From assembly GCA_002435955.1 (NCBI GenBank), contig DIWZ01000025.1, positions 1-27,290 on the forward strand: DNA of 27,290 bases, given 5' to 3'. The notes beneath the pieces are model-generated. The model was not told the DNA's origin. It saw nothing but the letters and a program-made list of their open reading frames with translations, and made no database searches. Shown piece after piece: positions 16,349 through 24,075 of the stretch; position 1 is the stretch's first letter, and the number at the start of each line of letters is the position of its first letter. This DNA is from Pelobacter sp. UBA6093. Its GTDB lineage: Bacteria > Desulfobacterota > Desulfuromonadia > Desulfuromonadales > Syntrophotaleaceae. The translations under genes and the position numbers were made by a program.

Positions 16349-17746
16349 ATGGCTCTTTGGAAACCCGATCCCTCATTTTATCCCTCACCCCGCATGGCCA
16401 TGGAAGCTCCACCTGAACGGCTGGGGTACGTCGCCACCCTGAACAGCCGACTCCAAGATCGGCCTGACAGCATCAGCGTGGTGGACCTGGATCCGCAATC
16501 GCCCAGCTACAGTCGGATCATCCATACCCTCGATATGCCCTATGTCGGGGACGAGTTGCATCATTTCGGCTGGAACGCCTGCAGCTCGGCCCTCTGTCCC
16601 TACGCGCCCCACCCCCATCTGGAGCGTCGCTACCTGGTGGTGCCGGGATTGCGCAGCTCGCGCATTTATATCATCGATACCAAGCCGGATCCCAGACAGC
16701 CCAACATCAGCAAGATCATCGAAGCGCCGGAGGTGTTTGCCCGCTCCGGCTACAGCCGCCTCCATACCGTGCACTGCGGACCCGAAGCTATCTATCTCAG
16801 CGCCCTTGGTTCCGGGTCCGACGGGGAAGGTCCGGGGGGGATATTGATGCTGGATCATTTCAACTTCAATGTGCTCGGCCCCTGGGAGATCGACCGCGGC
16901 GCGCAAAAACTCTCCTATGATTTCTGGTGGCACCTGGCGCAGGACACCATGATCACCAGCGAGTGGGGCAGACCGTCCCAGTTCGAAAATGGTCTGGTGC
17001 TCGATGACCTGCTGGCCAGCAAGTACGGTCACAGTCTGCACTTCTGGGACCTGCGTCGCCGCCGTAATATGCAGACCATTGACCTGGGTGAGGAATATCA
17101 ATTGGTCTTCGAGCTGCGCCCCGCTCATGAACCGAACAAGAGCTACGGTTTTGCCGGAGTGGTCCTGAATCTCAAGGATCTGTCCAGTTCCATCTGGGTC
17201 TGGCATCAGGATGGAGAGAAGTGGGCGGTAACCAAGGTGCTCGATATCCCGGCACAGCCCGCAGCCGCCGAAGATCTGCCGGCGCCCCTGCAGGCATTCA
17301 AAGCGGTGCCCCCGTTTGTCACCGATATCGATCTGTCGCTGGATGATCGGTTCCTGTACGTTTCCTGTTGGGGCACGGGTGAGTTGCACCAGTATGACGT
17401 CACCGATCCTTTCCATCCCAAACTGACCGGCAAGGTCAATGTGGGTGGAATAGTGGCCCGGCAGGGTCACCCCAAAAGCGGCGGCCCGTTGCAGGGTGGG
17501 CCGCAGATGGTGGAGATCAGCCGCGACGGCCGACGCATCTACTTCACCAACTCCCTGTACAGCCGTGTCGATGACCAGTTCTATCCGCCCGACATGGCCG
17601 GCTGGATGGTCAAGGCGGTAGCCGATCCCGCCGGTGGATTGCGGCTGGATCCCGATTTCTATGTTGATTTCGGGTTGTCCCTGCCGCATCAGGTACGGCT
17701 TGAAGGCGGTGATTCCTCCACCGACACTTTCTGCTATGCCTCTTGA
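16349..17746 (+). CDS. Selenium-binding protein SBP56 family (methanethiol oxidase-like)
   Basis: 465-aa predicted beta-propeller protein strongly resembling human SELENBP1. Matching blocks include ATLNSR..., VVDLDPQSPSYSRIIHTLDMP, DELHHFGWNACSS (Cys78, next to the SELENBP1 selenium-binding Cys motif NTCSS), SRIYIIDTKPDPRQP, LHTVHC, GYDFWW-like and FVTDIDLSLDDRFLYVSCWG. Characterised relatives are copper-dependent methanethiol oxidases that yield formaldehyde, H2S and H2O2; the activity here is unproven. No signal peptide is visible. The start at 16349 follows AAAGGAGG by 7 bases. The 3' end overlaps the next gene by 11 bases, so coupling is likely. The Cys in the usual C-terminal GGDCSSD is Ser here (GGDSSTD). 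Confidence 0.92.
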   Translation: MALWKPDPSFYPSPRMAMEAPPERLGYVATLNSRLQDRPDSISVVDLDPQSPSYSRIIHTLDMPYVGDELHHFGWNACSSALCPYAPHPHLERRYLVVPGLRSSRIYIIDTKPDPRQPNISKIIEAPEVFARSGYSRLHTVHCGPEAIYLSALGSGSDGEGPGGILMLDHFNFNVLGPWEIDRGAQKLSYDFWWHLAQDTMITSEWGRPSQFENGLVLDDLLASKYGHSLHFWDLRRRRNMQTIDLGEEYQLVFELRPAHEPNKSYGFAGVVLNLKDLSSSIWVWHQDGEKWAVTKVLDIPAQPAAAEDLPAPLQAFKAVPPFVTDIDLSLDDRFLYVSCWGTGELHQYDVTDPFHPKLTGKVNVGGIVARQGHPKSGGPLQGGPQMVEISRDGRRIYFTNSLYSRVDDQFYPPDMAGWMVKAVADPAGGLRLDPDFYVDFGLSLPHQVRLEGGDSSTDTFCYAS

Positions 17747-18371
17747 AAGTCTCGGCCCCTGGTTGGCCATGATCGGATTCGGCGCCTATCACGGCTTCAA
17801 CCCCGCCATGGGATGGCTGTTCGCACTGTCTCTCGGCCTTCAACAAAAAAGCAGTCGGGCCATCTGGTCGGCGCTTGTTCCGATTGCCGCTGGCCATGCC
17901 GCATCGGTGGGGATTGTTGCCGGGTTGGTCTATGCGGGCGCGCACCTCGTTCCACTGCGCCCCTTGCGGATCGGTACTGCGTGCTTGTTGCTGGCTTTTG
18001 GCGTGTACAAGCTGCTGAATTACTACCGGCATCCACGCTGGGTCGGCATGAAGGTCAGCCTGGGTGATCTGTTCGGGTGGTCGTTTCTGATGGCTACGGC
18101 CCATGGCGCAGGGTTGATGGTGGCGCCGGCCCTGGTCGGCGTGACGCATGGCCACGGCAGCCATGGCATGCACCTGACACCGGGGCCGAGCCTGCTGTTT
18201 GCCGTATCCCTGCACACCCTGGTAATGCTGGTGGTCATGGGGCTGATCGCCTGGATTGTTTATCGGAAGTTTTCCCTGGCCGTGCTGCGCAACCATTGGA
18301 TCAACTTTGACTTGATCTGGGCGGTCGCTTTGCTGGTGGTGGGTGGGGTTGCCCTGATTATCGCGATCTGA
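17736..18371 (+). CDS. Six-helix membrane protein of unknown function in the SBP56 operon
   Basis: 211-aa inner-membrane protein with about six hydrophobic helices (residues roughly 6-30, 39-68, 72-92, 105-131, 143-170 and 188-209). Helix 1 carries AYHGFNPAMGW. Its position resembles the HxxxPDH-type motif of UreH/RcnA/NiCoT-like metal transporters, but the Asp-His are missing. Helices 2, 4 and 5 contain His residues, and a loop reads THGHGSHGMH. Metal transport or metal handling for the SBP56 protein is possible but is only inferred. The ATG lies inside the last codons of the SBP56 gene (11-base overlap), which strongly suggests co-translation. Confidence 0.75.
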   Translation: MPLESLGPWLAMIGFGAYHGFNPAMGWLFALSLGLQQKSSRAIWSALVPIAAGHAASVGIVAGLVYAGAHLVPLRPLRIGTACLLLAFGVYKLLNYYRHPRWVGMKVSLGDLFGWSFLMATAHGAGLMVAPALVGVTHGHGSHGMHLTPGPSLLFAVSLHTLVMLVVMGLIAWIVYRKFSLAVLRNHWINFDLIWAVALLVVGGVALIIAI

Positions 18372-18420
18372 CTTTTGTCAGTTTCGACCGAAAGGGGAGA
18401 AGCTGAAAGGATACGCTATC

Positions 18421-18849
18421 ATGAATACCATGAAAAAAATCAGCACATGCGCTGCGGTGTGCGGACTGCTGGCATTTCTGGTTCTGCCGGTCGCGGCCAT
18501 GCATCACGAAGTGAAGATTGCCGAGCCGTCCGGGCTCGGCAAATACCTGACCGATACACAAGGCATGGCCCTGTACATGTTCAAACAGGACAGCCCGGGA
18601 CACAGCGCCTGCAGTGGCGGCTGCGTCGCTAACTGGCCGCTGTTTTATCGGGAGAAGGTAGTTCCTCCGAAGGGGCTGGCGAGCGATGACTTTGGTACCA
18701 TCAGCCGCGAGGACGGGGCCATGCAGACGACCTTCCGAGGCTATCCGCTCTATTATTTCAAAGAGGATAAAAAGCCGGGCGACACCAAGGGCAACGGCAT
18801 GATGGATGTCTGGTACCTTATCGACCCTGATGACTTCCCCTCCGAATAG
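18421..18849 (+). CDS. Secreted Yx(FWY)xxD-repeat protein (COG4315 type)
   Basis: 142-aa precursor with a Sec signal peptide (residues 1 to about 26, ending PVAA). Two copies of the 'secreted repeat of unknown function' follow. The first (about 41-73) reads YLTDTQGMALYMFKQD with a CSGGC pair and W72. The second (about 100-134) contains YPLYYFKED and DVWYLI. Each has the Yx(FWY)xxD signature of COG4315. Related proteins are often annotated as lipoproteins, but no lipobox is visible here. AAAGGA lies 9 bases before the ATG, and the gene follows the membrane protein by 49 bp, so it is probably the third gene of the SBP56 operon. The molecular role of the family is unknown. Confidence 0.88.
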   Translation: MNTMKKISTCAAVCGLLAFLVLPVAAMHHEVKIAEPSGLGKYLTDTQGMALYMFKQDSPGHSACSGGCVANWPLFYREKVVPPKGLASDDFGTISREDGAMQTTFRGYPLYYFKEDKKPGDTKGNGMMDVWYLIDPDDFPSE

Positions 18850-19385
18850 ATCGTTGGATAGAGGACAAAAGAACCCATTGCAGGCAGAGATAAAAAGCCA
18901 TACCGGGGTTCAGCTCGGGGCAAACTATTTCATAGGATCATGAGCCATAGTGGCGAATTTGACATCCCTGAAACGTCAACTTCGCCGGTCCCGGCCGGCA
19001 GCCGGGTTACTTTCTTTGCAAGGCCCAAAAGAAAGTAACCAAAGAAAGGGCCTTTGCACTTGCAGTGGGCCGATACGGGCTGCAAGCAACTCTTGAGGAG
19101 CAGAAGGAAATTTGCCAGTGGTTTCTGCGTACTGTTCGCTCTTTCGACTGTTGCGTGACATGAACAACAATTTTTCCTCTTCCGAAATTTGCGTTAGGGG
19201 TGTTGTTGGTAAAGGCCTTTCAACCCCCAGCTGCACCCCCCCAGCTGAGAATCAGGGCCAATAAAGTTAATTTATGTGCCGAATTGCAAGATCGCACGGT
19301 GGGGGTAGTCTTAAAAAAGGCGGAAAGTCCGCGTGTTGTAACAGAACGTCACATCTGCGTTATTCTGCTTTGTGGAGGAAAACGG
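18850..19385. other. Gene-free stretch with a palindromic element
   Basis: No supported gene in 536 bp. It contains the palindrome at 19005-19040 and a GC-rich inverted segment just before it. The 86-aa minus-strand frame at 18976-19236 overlaps the palindrome and looks spurious. The proline-dehydrogenase-like gene has its ribosome-binding site at 19374-19378; no convincing promoter was identified. Confidence 0.5.
19005..19040. repeat. Palindromic intergenic element (GGTTACTTTCTT type)
   Basis: GGTTACTTTCTT (19005-19016) pairs perfectly with AAGAAAGTAACC (19029-19040), and a direct echo AAAGAAAGGG follows. I recall similar GGTTACTTTCTTTG/CAAAGAAAGTAACC sequences as dispersed intergenic repeats in several proteobacteria; copy number here cannot be judged from one window. 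Confidence 0.6.
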
Positions 19386-20321
19386 ATGGCAGAGCCCATG
19401 ATGAGGCAGGTGATATCGCGCATCGCTGGTCAATCGTGGTTGCGCAAAGCGGTGGTGAGCACCCCCGGCATTCGCGAGGTGGCCTGGCGATTTGTTGCGG
19501 GGGAGGATCTGGCTGCCGGGATAGCCGTCCTGCGATCACTTAACGCCCGCGGTATCAAGGGCACGCTGAACTACATCGGCACGCATGTCAAGGATGAAGC
19601 CGAAGCTGTCGCGGCCGCCACCGCCGCGATCGAGGCGCTTCGGTGCGTGCATGCAGAGGGGCTTGACGCGAATCTCTCCGTTAAGCTCACTCAGATCGGG
19701 CTGGATATCGATGAGGCCTTCTGTCGCGCGCAGTTGCGAAGGATCCTGGAATGTGCGGCAAAAACTGGCAATTTTGTCCGCATCGACATGGAGGAGTCGC
19801 GCTACGTAGAGAGCACTCTGCGAATACTGGAGGATATGCTCGATGTTTATGGTGCCGATACGGTGGGCATTGTGCTGCAATCCTATCTCCGCCAACGCAA
19901 AAGCGATCTTGAGCGCATGCTTGCCAGGGGTTCCAGCATTCGCCTGGTGAAGGGCGGGTACTGGGAATCGAGCGACATCGTGTATCGCAGGAAGGTCGAT
20001 ATCGACAACGCCTTTCATCAGGATCTTAAAGTGCTGCTGCCCAAGGGGCGGTATCCGGCCATCGCTACACACGATGCGCGGTTTCTTGTCCAGGCGCGCC
20101 GGATTGCCGACGAGGCCGGCATGGATCCGCGTACTTTCGAGTTTCAGCTGCTCTATGGCGTGCGGCCCGATCTTCAAACCGAACTGATTCGTGATGGTTA
20201 TAACGTACGCTGCTATGTGCCGTACGGAGGCAACTGGTATGCGTACCTGCTGGGTTGTGTCCGCCGCATTCCCGGGGGAATTTTTCGCCGGGTGAGTGAA
20301 TGGATCCGGCCCGTGTCGTGA
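19386..20321 (+). CDS. Proline dehydrogenase-like flavoprotein
   Basis: 311-aa single-domain enzyme of the FAD-dependent proline dehydrogenase (beta8-alpha8 barrel) family, which normally oxidises L-proline to pyrroline-5-carboxylate and reduces quinone. Conserved segments are SVKLTQIG (residues 98-105), RIDMEES (132-138), IVLQSYLR (162-169), RLVKGGYWE (186-194), ATHD (227-230) and FEFQLLYGVR (251-260). The end reads YVPYGGNWYAYLLGCVRR. In known enzymes WYxYxxRR supplies two adjacent Arg that bind the proline carboxylate; here those two positions are Gly290 and Cys291, and an RR pair occurs three residues later. The substrate may therefore differ from proline. The ATG at 19386 follows GGAGG by 7 bases. 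No P5C dehydrogenase is nearby; a FemAB-like gene follows. Confidence 0.85.
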   Translation: MAEPMMRQVISRIAGQSWLRKAVVSTPGIREVAWRFVAGEDLAAGIAVLRSLNARGIKGTLNYIGTHVKDEAEAVAAATAAIEALRCVHAEGLDANLSVKLTQIGLDIDEAFCRAQLRRILECAAKTGNFVRIDMEESRYVESTLRILEDMLDVYGADTVGIVLQSYLRQRKSDLERMLARGSSIRLVKGGYWESSDIVYRRKVDIDNAFHQDLKVLLPKGRYPAIATHDARFLVQARRIADEAGMDPRTFEFQLLYGVRPDLQTELIRDGYNVRCYVPYGGNWYAYLLGCVRRIPGGIFRRVSEWIRPVS

Positions 20322-20329
20322 CAGGAGTT

Positions 20330-20492
20330 ATTACCCTGTCACCCATAATCTTTCGCACCTTGCTTGTTCTTTGCCGCGTCAGCTACGTTCCGATTTCAGC
20401 TGCTTAGCTACGGCTAGGCAGAAGAAATCGCGCCTTACTGACACGTCAAAGCCCTACGCAATCCCTCGAAAGCCTATGGGTTACAGGGTAAT
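20330..20492. repeat. 163-bp palindromic MITE/REP-like element
   Basis: Terminal arms ATTACCCTGTCACCC (20330-20344) and GGGTTACAGGGTAAT (20478-20492) are inverted repeats matching at 14 of 15 positions. The centre is also a hairpin, CTGCTTAGC/GCTAGGCAG (20400-20408 with 20413-20421). Intermediate blocks pair as well: CGATTTC with GAAATCG, and CTTTGCCGCGTCAG with CTGACACGTCAAAG (12 of 14). The whole element is a long imperfect palindrome with its centre near 20411. It contains no open frame and fills the gap between the proline-dehydrogenase-like and FemAB-like genes. No target-site duplication is obvious. Confidence 0.7.
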
Positions 20493-20507
20493 TGGGAGGT
20501 TGTTGGC

Positions 20508-21605
20508 ATGCATCGAGAATCGATTGTACCTGCCGTAAGTCCGCAGTATGTGTTGACGACGGCAGACGCGGACGAATGGCGGCGGGCCCTGCCCGCAGAT
20601 GTTTGCGTGATGGGCAGCCTGGAATACGCCCGGATCATTGAACGACATTGCGGGTTTGCCGCGCGATTGTTCGTGTTGGAAACGGAGCAGTCGTCCATCG
20701 CCTATCCCTTCTTTGTCAGGCCGATTGGCACGTTGCCTTTTGTGAAGGATGACAACGATATCCGGTTGGACACGTTTACTCCGGAATACACCGGCCCGCT
20801 TTTCGTCCGATCGGATAGTCAGCAGAATTCCCATGCAACCGGGTTTGCAGAGCAGATTGCTCGCTATTGCCGCGATAATGGCATTGTAGCCGAGTTTGCC
20901 CATCTCAGTCCGTGGCATGATTTTGGAGATCTGCTTGATCCCGCATGCGTCATGGTGAATCGCGACATCGTGCAGGTGGACCTGACTCTTGGAGAAGCGG
21001 GCCTCTGGACCAAGTCGTTGACTTCCGACACACGCCGTCAAACCCGCCAGGCGGAGAAGGCAGGCGTCAGGGTGCGTTGGAGTTCCTCCCTTGATGACGT
21101 TCGTGCGTTTTACTGCCTCCATGCAGGCACCATGGATCGCAGGCAGGCCAAGGATTGTTATCGCATCCCCCTGGAGTATTTTGTCGCTATCTTCGAGTCC
21201 ATGCCGGATCATGCTTTTATGGCCCTTGCGGAATATCAGGGTCGTGTGGTCGCGGGTGGCCTGTACTTCCACGGCGGTACCGACGTTTACTGGCACCTGT
21301 CCGCCGTCGATCTGGAGTTTGCCAACGTGCGGCCGGTCAACAAATACGTATGGGAGACTTTGCTGTGGGCTATGGGGGCGGGCAAGCAACGTATGCTGCT
21401 GGGAGGTGGTTACAAGCCCGATGACGGCGTATTTCGTTTCAAGGCCGGATTCTCCCCCCTGAGGGCGCGGTTCAGCACTTATCAGCGCATCCACGATGCG
21501 CACGACTATAAGGATCTGATCGACGCGTGGTCCGCCTATTACGGGGTAGCTCATCCCTGTGCCGGATTTTTTCCGGCCTACCGATCGACTCCTGATGAGA
21601 GCTAA
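20508..21605 (+). CDS. FemAB/GNAT-fold transferase (BioF2-like acetyltransferase domain)
   Basis: 365-aa predicted cytoplasmic acyl- or aminoacyltransferase with two GNAT-like halves, as in FemAB and BioF2-like proteins. Supporting segments are DVCVMGSLEYARII near residue 30, the basic helix SDTRRQTRQAEKAGVRVRW at about 172-190, and the C-terminal core HAFMALAEYQGRVVAGGLYF with YWHLSAVD and ANVRPVNKYVWETLLWAM. Family members add amino acids to peptidoglycan bridges or acylate surface sugars; the substrate here is unknown. No signal peptide or membrane segment. The start at 20508 follows GGGAGG by 8 bases, just past the palindromic element. The gene is co-directional with the proline-dehydrogenase-like gene, 186 bp downstream. 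Confidence 0.8.
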   Translation: MHRESIVPAVSPQYVLTTADADEWRRALPADVCVMGSLEYARIIERHCGFAARLFVLETEQSSIAYPFFVRPIGTLPFVKDDNDIRLDTFTPEYTGPLFVRSDSQQNSHATGFAEQIARYCRDNGIVAEFAHLSPWHDFGDLLDPACVMVNRDIVQVDLTLGEAGLWTKSLTSDTRRQTRQAEKAGVRVRWSSSLDDVRAFYCLHAGTMDRRQAKDCYRIPLEYFVAIFESMPDHAFMALAEYQGRVVAGGLYFHGGTDVYWHLSAVDLEFANVRPVNKYVWETLLWAMGAGKQRMLLGGGYKPDDGVFRFKAGFSPLRARFSTYQRIHDAHDYKDLIDAWSAYYGVAHPCAGFFPAYRSTPDES

Positions 21606-21809
21606 AAGCTTTATCCTGTTTTCAATGGCACAGCATTGCGAACTGTTTCGCAAACGCGTCCGCAGCACACCTTGCGGCGTTAGCCACGAACCGACATAAA
21701 CCTCGCTTGTCGCCACAACGACTAATGGAAAAATCACTTTGGTTTGATACCGCGATTATCCCCGAACTTGAATCTGAAATGATTTGGATTTAAGAAAGAT
21801 GAAAAAAGG
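21606..21809. other. Intergenic region with a possible degenerate palindromic element
   Basis: No gene seen in 204 bp. GCGGCGTTAGCCACGAACCGA (near 21673-21693) matches GCCGCGTCAGCTACGTTCCGA inside the 20330-20492 element at about 16 of 21 positions, which suggests a diverged relative. A small inverted repeat TTGCG/CGCAA lies nearby. Confidence 0.3.
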
Positions 21810-22400
21810 ATGATGTTCAATCGGGTCGTGTTTCTGACTTTTTCAACCTTGATGCTGTGGAGTGTTTCCTGTAGCAATCCTCCTTCAGGTTTTTCAGGGG
21901 CGCCGGACCGCCGTGCGGAAATGGTTGCTACCGATAACGTCATGGCCGGCGGTTCCGACCTGGCGCCGGTTGAAATGCGGCAACTGCTCCTGGAACATAA
22001 CAGGGTGCGCGCCGCGGTCGGCGTGGCACCGCTGAGCTGGTCGGAGGGCCTCGCCGCCCACGCCAGGCAATGGGCCGAGCATCTCGCCGCCGTCGGCTGT
22101 AGGATGGAACATCGCCCTGCCAAAGGGGAGTGGCGCGGGATCTACGGCGAAAACCTGTTTACAGGCACCGCTGGGCATTACGGGGTGGTTGATGCAGTGC
22201 GGGCCTGGGAAAGCGAAAAGCGCTTTTTCCAGAGAGAAGCGCTGACGATGTCGAATGTGGCGAAGGTCGGCCATTATACCCAACTGGTCTGGCGGGAAAC
22301 CCGGCAGGTCGGTTGCGGCAAGGTGCAATGCCAAGGTAGAATCATTCTCGTCTGCAATTACTCCCCTGCCGGCAATATCCTCTTCGAGAGACCTTATTGA
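21810..22400 (+). CDS. Secreted CAP (SCP/PR-1) domain protein, possible lipoprotein
   Basis: 196-aa exported protein. The N-terminal signal peptide ends at Cys21 (SVSC), a weak lipobox. The CAP domain covers about residues 55-190. Visible motifs are LLEHNRVRAAVGVAPLSW with His63, WAEHLAAVGC, GIYGENLF with Glu114, VGHYTQLVWRETRQVGCG with His155, and VCNYSPAGN. Together these are the classic PR-1/SCP boxes and putative tetrad residues. The family includes secreted proteins with lipid-binding, protease-like or unknown roles; bacterial functions are mostly not known. Cys97, Cys169, Cys174 and Cys182 could form disulfides. ATGs at 21810 and 21813 are both possible; the ribosome-binding site is weak. 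It seems to be transcribed alone. Confidence 0.9.
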   Translation: MMFNRVVFLTFSTLMLWSVSCSNPPSGFSGAPDRRAEMVATDNVMAGGSDLAPVEMRQLLLEHNRVRAAVGVAPLSWSEGLAAHARQWAEHLAAVGCRMEHRPAKGEWRGIYGENLFTGTAGHYGVVDAVRAWESEKRFFQREALTMSNVAKVGHYTQLVWRETRQVGCGKVQCQGRIILVCNYSPAGNILFERPY

Positions 22401-22644
22401 TCAATTTCAGCGATGCGGAAGACGAATCCAGCCCTTTTTGGCCACCCTGTTGATCAGGGACTTCTCCGCCTCGACCAGCACCAACACCGAGGCTGCGACG
22501 GCCAAGGAAGGTCCGAGTCACACGCAAGCGTGCGGATTGACGCCGAGATTGGGGAAAAGGGCCGTTTGCGGATGAAAACTGATTATTGCGACCATTCCGC
22601 TTCTGGGTATGGTCGGAGCTTCTCTTCTCCAAAAGGAGTTGTCC
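22401..22644. other. Intergenic region without a supported gene
   Basis: Contains no clear promoter or terminator. A frame continuing from about 22431 to 22570 has coding-like codon use (SASTSTNTEAATAKE) but no start, ribosome-binding site or recognised family. It may be a gene fragment or chance. Confidence 0.3.
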
Positions 22645-24003
22645 GTGTCCGACTACTACTGTCTGCCGTTTTCGAACCATCCACAACGCGACCAGCTGTA
22701 TGACGAGTTGCACGCGCGGCCGTTTCATCCCGTCAAAACACCCCAGCAAATCTCCCATCTTGCCTTCAAGGCCACGCCGCAGGAATTGGACGCGGCATTC
22801 GTTTTGATCCGCGAACTCTGTCATCGTTACGGCGTCCCTCAGCCGGGTACGTCCAGTGTGTCGTTTTTACACGAGTTCACGGGGTTTTTTCTGCGTTGGG
22901 AACGCCACCTGGAGTTTTTCACCCTGACCGTCATGCGCTCCGCACCGCGTCATGAGCGCCCTTTTCAGAGCCGGGTGCTGGATGCCTTGCCGGAGGACTG
23001 GCTGGCGGTGTTGCCGGGGCAGGCGGTAGCAGCGTTGCACCTGGCGGTGGGCGGCGAGGAGCTGGATGTCGGCCCGGAGGAGTTGGCTCGCATGTTTGAT
23101 GGGGAGCGTCTGATAGTCAGTCGCCCCAAAGAAGGCAGGGCCCTGCTGTGTACGGCTTTCAAGCTGCATGGAGACGGATTCGGGCGCATCCTTATCCAAA
23201 ACGGCGACATTTCCGAGTATCAGATGGGGCGTCTGGTGCAGCGGGTTTACGAAATGGAGACTTACCGTCTGCTGGCTCAGCTCCCTATTCCCACCGCCAA
23301 GCGCCTGGCTCCCGAGCTGCATGATATGGACCGGCAACTGGCCGAAATGCTGGCGCGGTTGCCGGGCATCGACAACAGTGCCGGCGAGCGAGCTCTGCTC
23401 GAGGATCTGTCCTTGCTATCGGCCAGGCTGGAGAGCTGGCGGGCCGAAACCAACTACCGTTTTTCAGCCACCCGGGCTTACCAGGATTTGGTGCTTGCCC
23501 GATTAAGCAATATCCGCGAGGCCGAGGTTGAAGGGCATATGACCGTGGCGGAGTTCATCGCCCGGCGTTTCGATCCCGGCCTGCGTACGCTGGAATGGGT
23601 GCAGGCCTGGATGGAGGACCTTTCCCGGCGTATCGAACGGGCCGGCGACATGCTGCGTACGCGAGTCAATCTTACCCTGCAGGAGCAGAACAAGTGCCTG
23701 CTGGTTGCCATGAATCGCCGCAGCTACCTGCAGCTGCGCATGCAGGAAACCGTCGAGGGCTTGTCCGTGGCGGCCATCAGTTACTATCTGGTGGGATTGA
23801 TTGGCTATGTACTGGGGATCTTGCCGCTGGAAACCCTGCATCTGGATAAAAAGACCGCTATGGCCCTGGTGGTGCCGCTGGTGCTGGTGTCGGTATGGTG
23901 GACGGTCCGGCGGATCAGGCATCGCCTGATCCGCTCGCCCGATGGCGAGCTGGGGTCCTGTTCCGAGCCACAACTCGGGCATGGGGCGGAAGAGGAAGTA
24001 TGA
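22645..24003 (+). CDS. DUF3422 family membrane protein
   Basis: 452-aa protein matching the DUF3422 pattern: an N-terminal block with NHPQRDQLYDELHARPF, then VSFLHEFTGFFLRWERHLEF, then a long helical region, and two C-terminal membrane helices (about residues 373-394 and 404-421). A Gln/Glu-rich coiled stretch with RIERAGDMLRTRVNLTLQEQNK precedes the helices. Its shape resembles a cytoplasmic domain anchored by a C-terminal hairpin. The function is unknown. I chose the GTG at 22645, which follows AAAAGGAG by 6 bases; the ATG at 22609 would add 12 residues with no such site. A hairpin at 24019 follows the gene. Confidence 0.88.
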   Translation: MSDYYCLPFSNHPQRDQLYDELHARPFHPVKTPQQISHLAFKATPQELDAAFVLIRELCHRYGVPQPGTSSVSFLHEFTGFFLRWERHLEFFTLTVMRSAPRHERPFQSRVLDALPEDWLAVLPGQAVAALHLAVGGEELDVGPEELARMFDGERLIVSRPKEGRALLCTAFKLHGDGFGRILIQNGDISEYQMGRLVQRVYEMETYRLLAQLPIPTAKRLAPELHDMDRQLAEMLARLPGIDNSAGERALLEDLSLLSARLESWRAETNYRFSATRAYQDLVLARLSNIREAEVEGHMTVAEFIARRFDPGLRTLEWVQAWMEDLSRRIERAGDMLRTRVNLTLQEQNKCLLVAMNRRSYLQLRMQETVEGLSVAAISYYLVGLIGYVLGILPLETLHLDKKTAMALVVPLVLVSVWWTVRRIRHRLIRSPDGELGSCSEPQLGHGAEEEV

Positions 24004-24018
24004 GGAGTTGTTTTAGAA

Positions 24019-24049
24019 GCCGGTCCCGGAAGGAACTTCCAGGACCGGC
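24019..24049. terminator. Bidirectional hairpin between DUF3422 and autotransporter genes
   Basis: Stem GCCGGTCC/GGACCGGC continues through GGAAG/CTTCC after one mismatch (C/A), with a GAA loop. It lies 15 bp after the DUF3422 stop and 26 bp beyond the autotransporter stop. T runs are weak on both sides, so the terminator role is inferred from position between convergent genes. Confidence 0.65.
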
Positions 24050-24075
24050 GGATTGTTCAAAAACACAGCAATGGA

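Noticed and set aside
18976..19236. 86-codon minus-strand frame in the gene-free stretch
   Set aside because: It is produced by the GGTTACTTTCTT palindrome and its surroundings; such repeat-derived frames are often mis-annotated as hypothetical proteins.
20481..21737. Minus-strand open frame (418 codons) opposite the FemAB-like gene
   Set aside because: The plus-strand frame has a good ribosome-binding site and recognisable GNAT/FemAB segments; the minus frame has neither.
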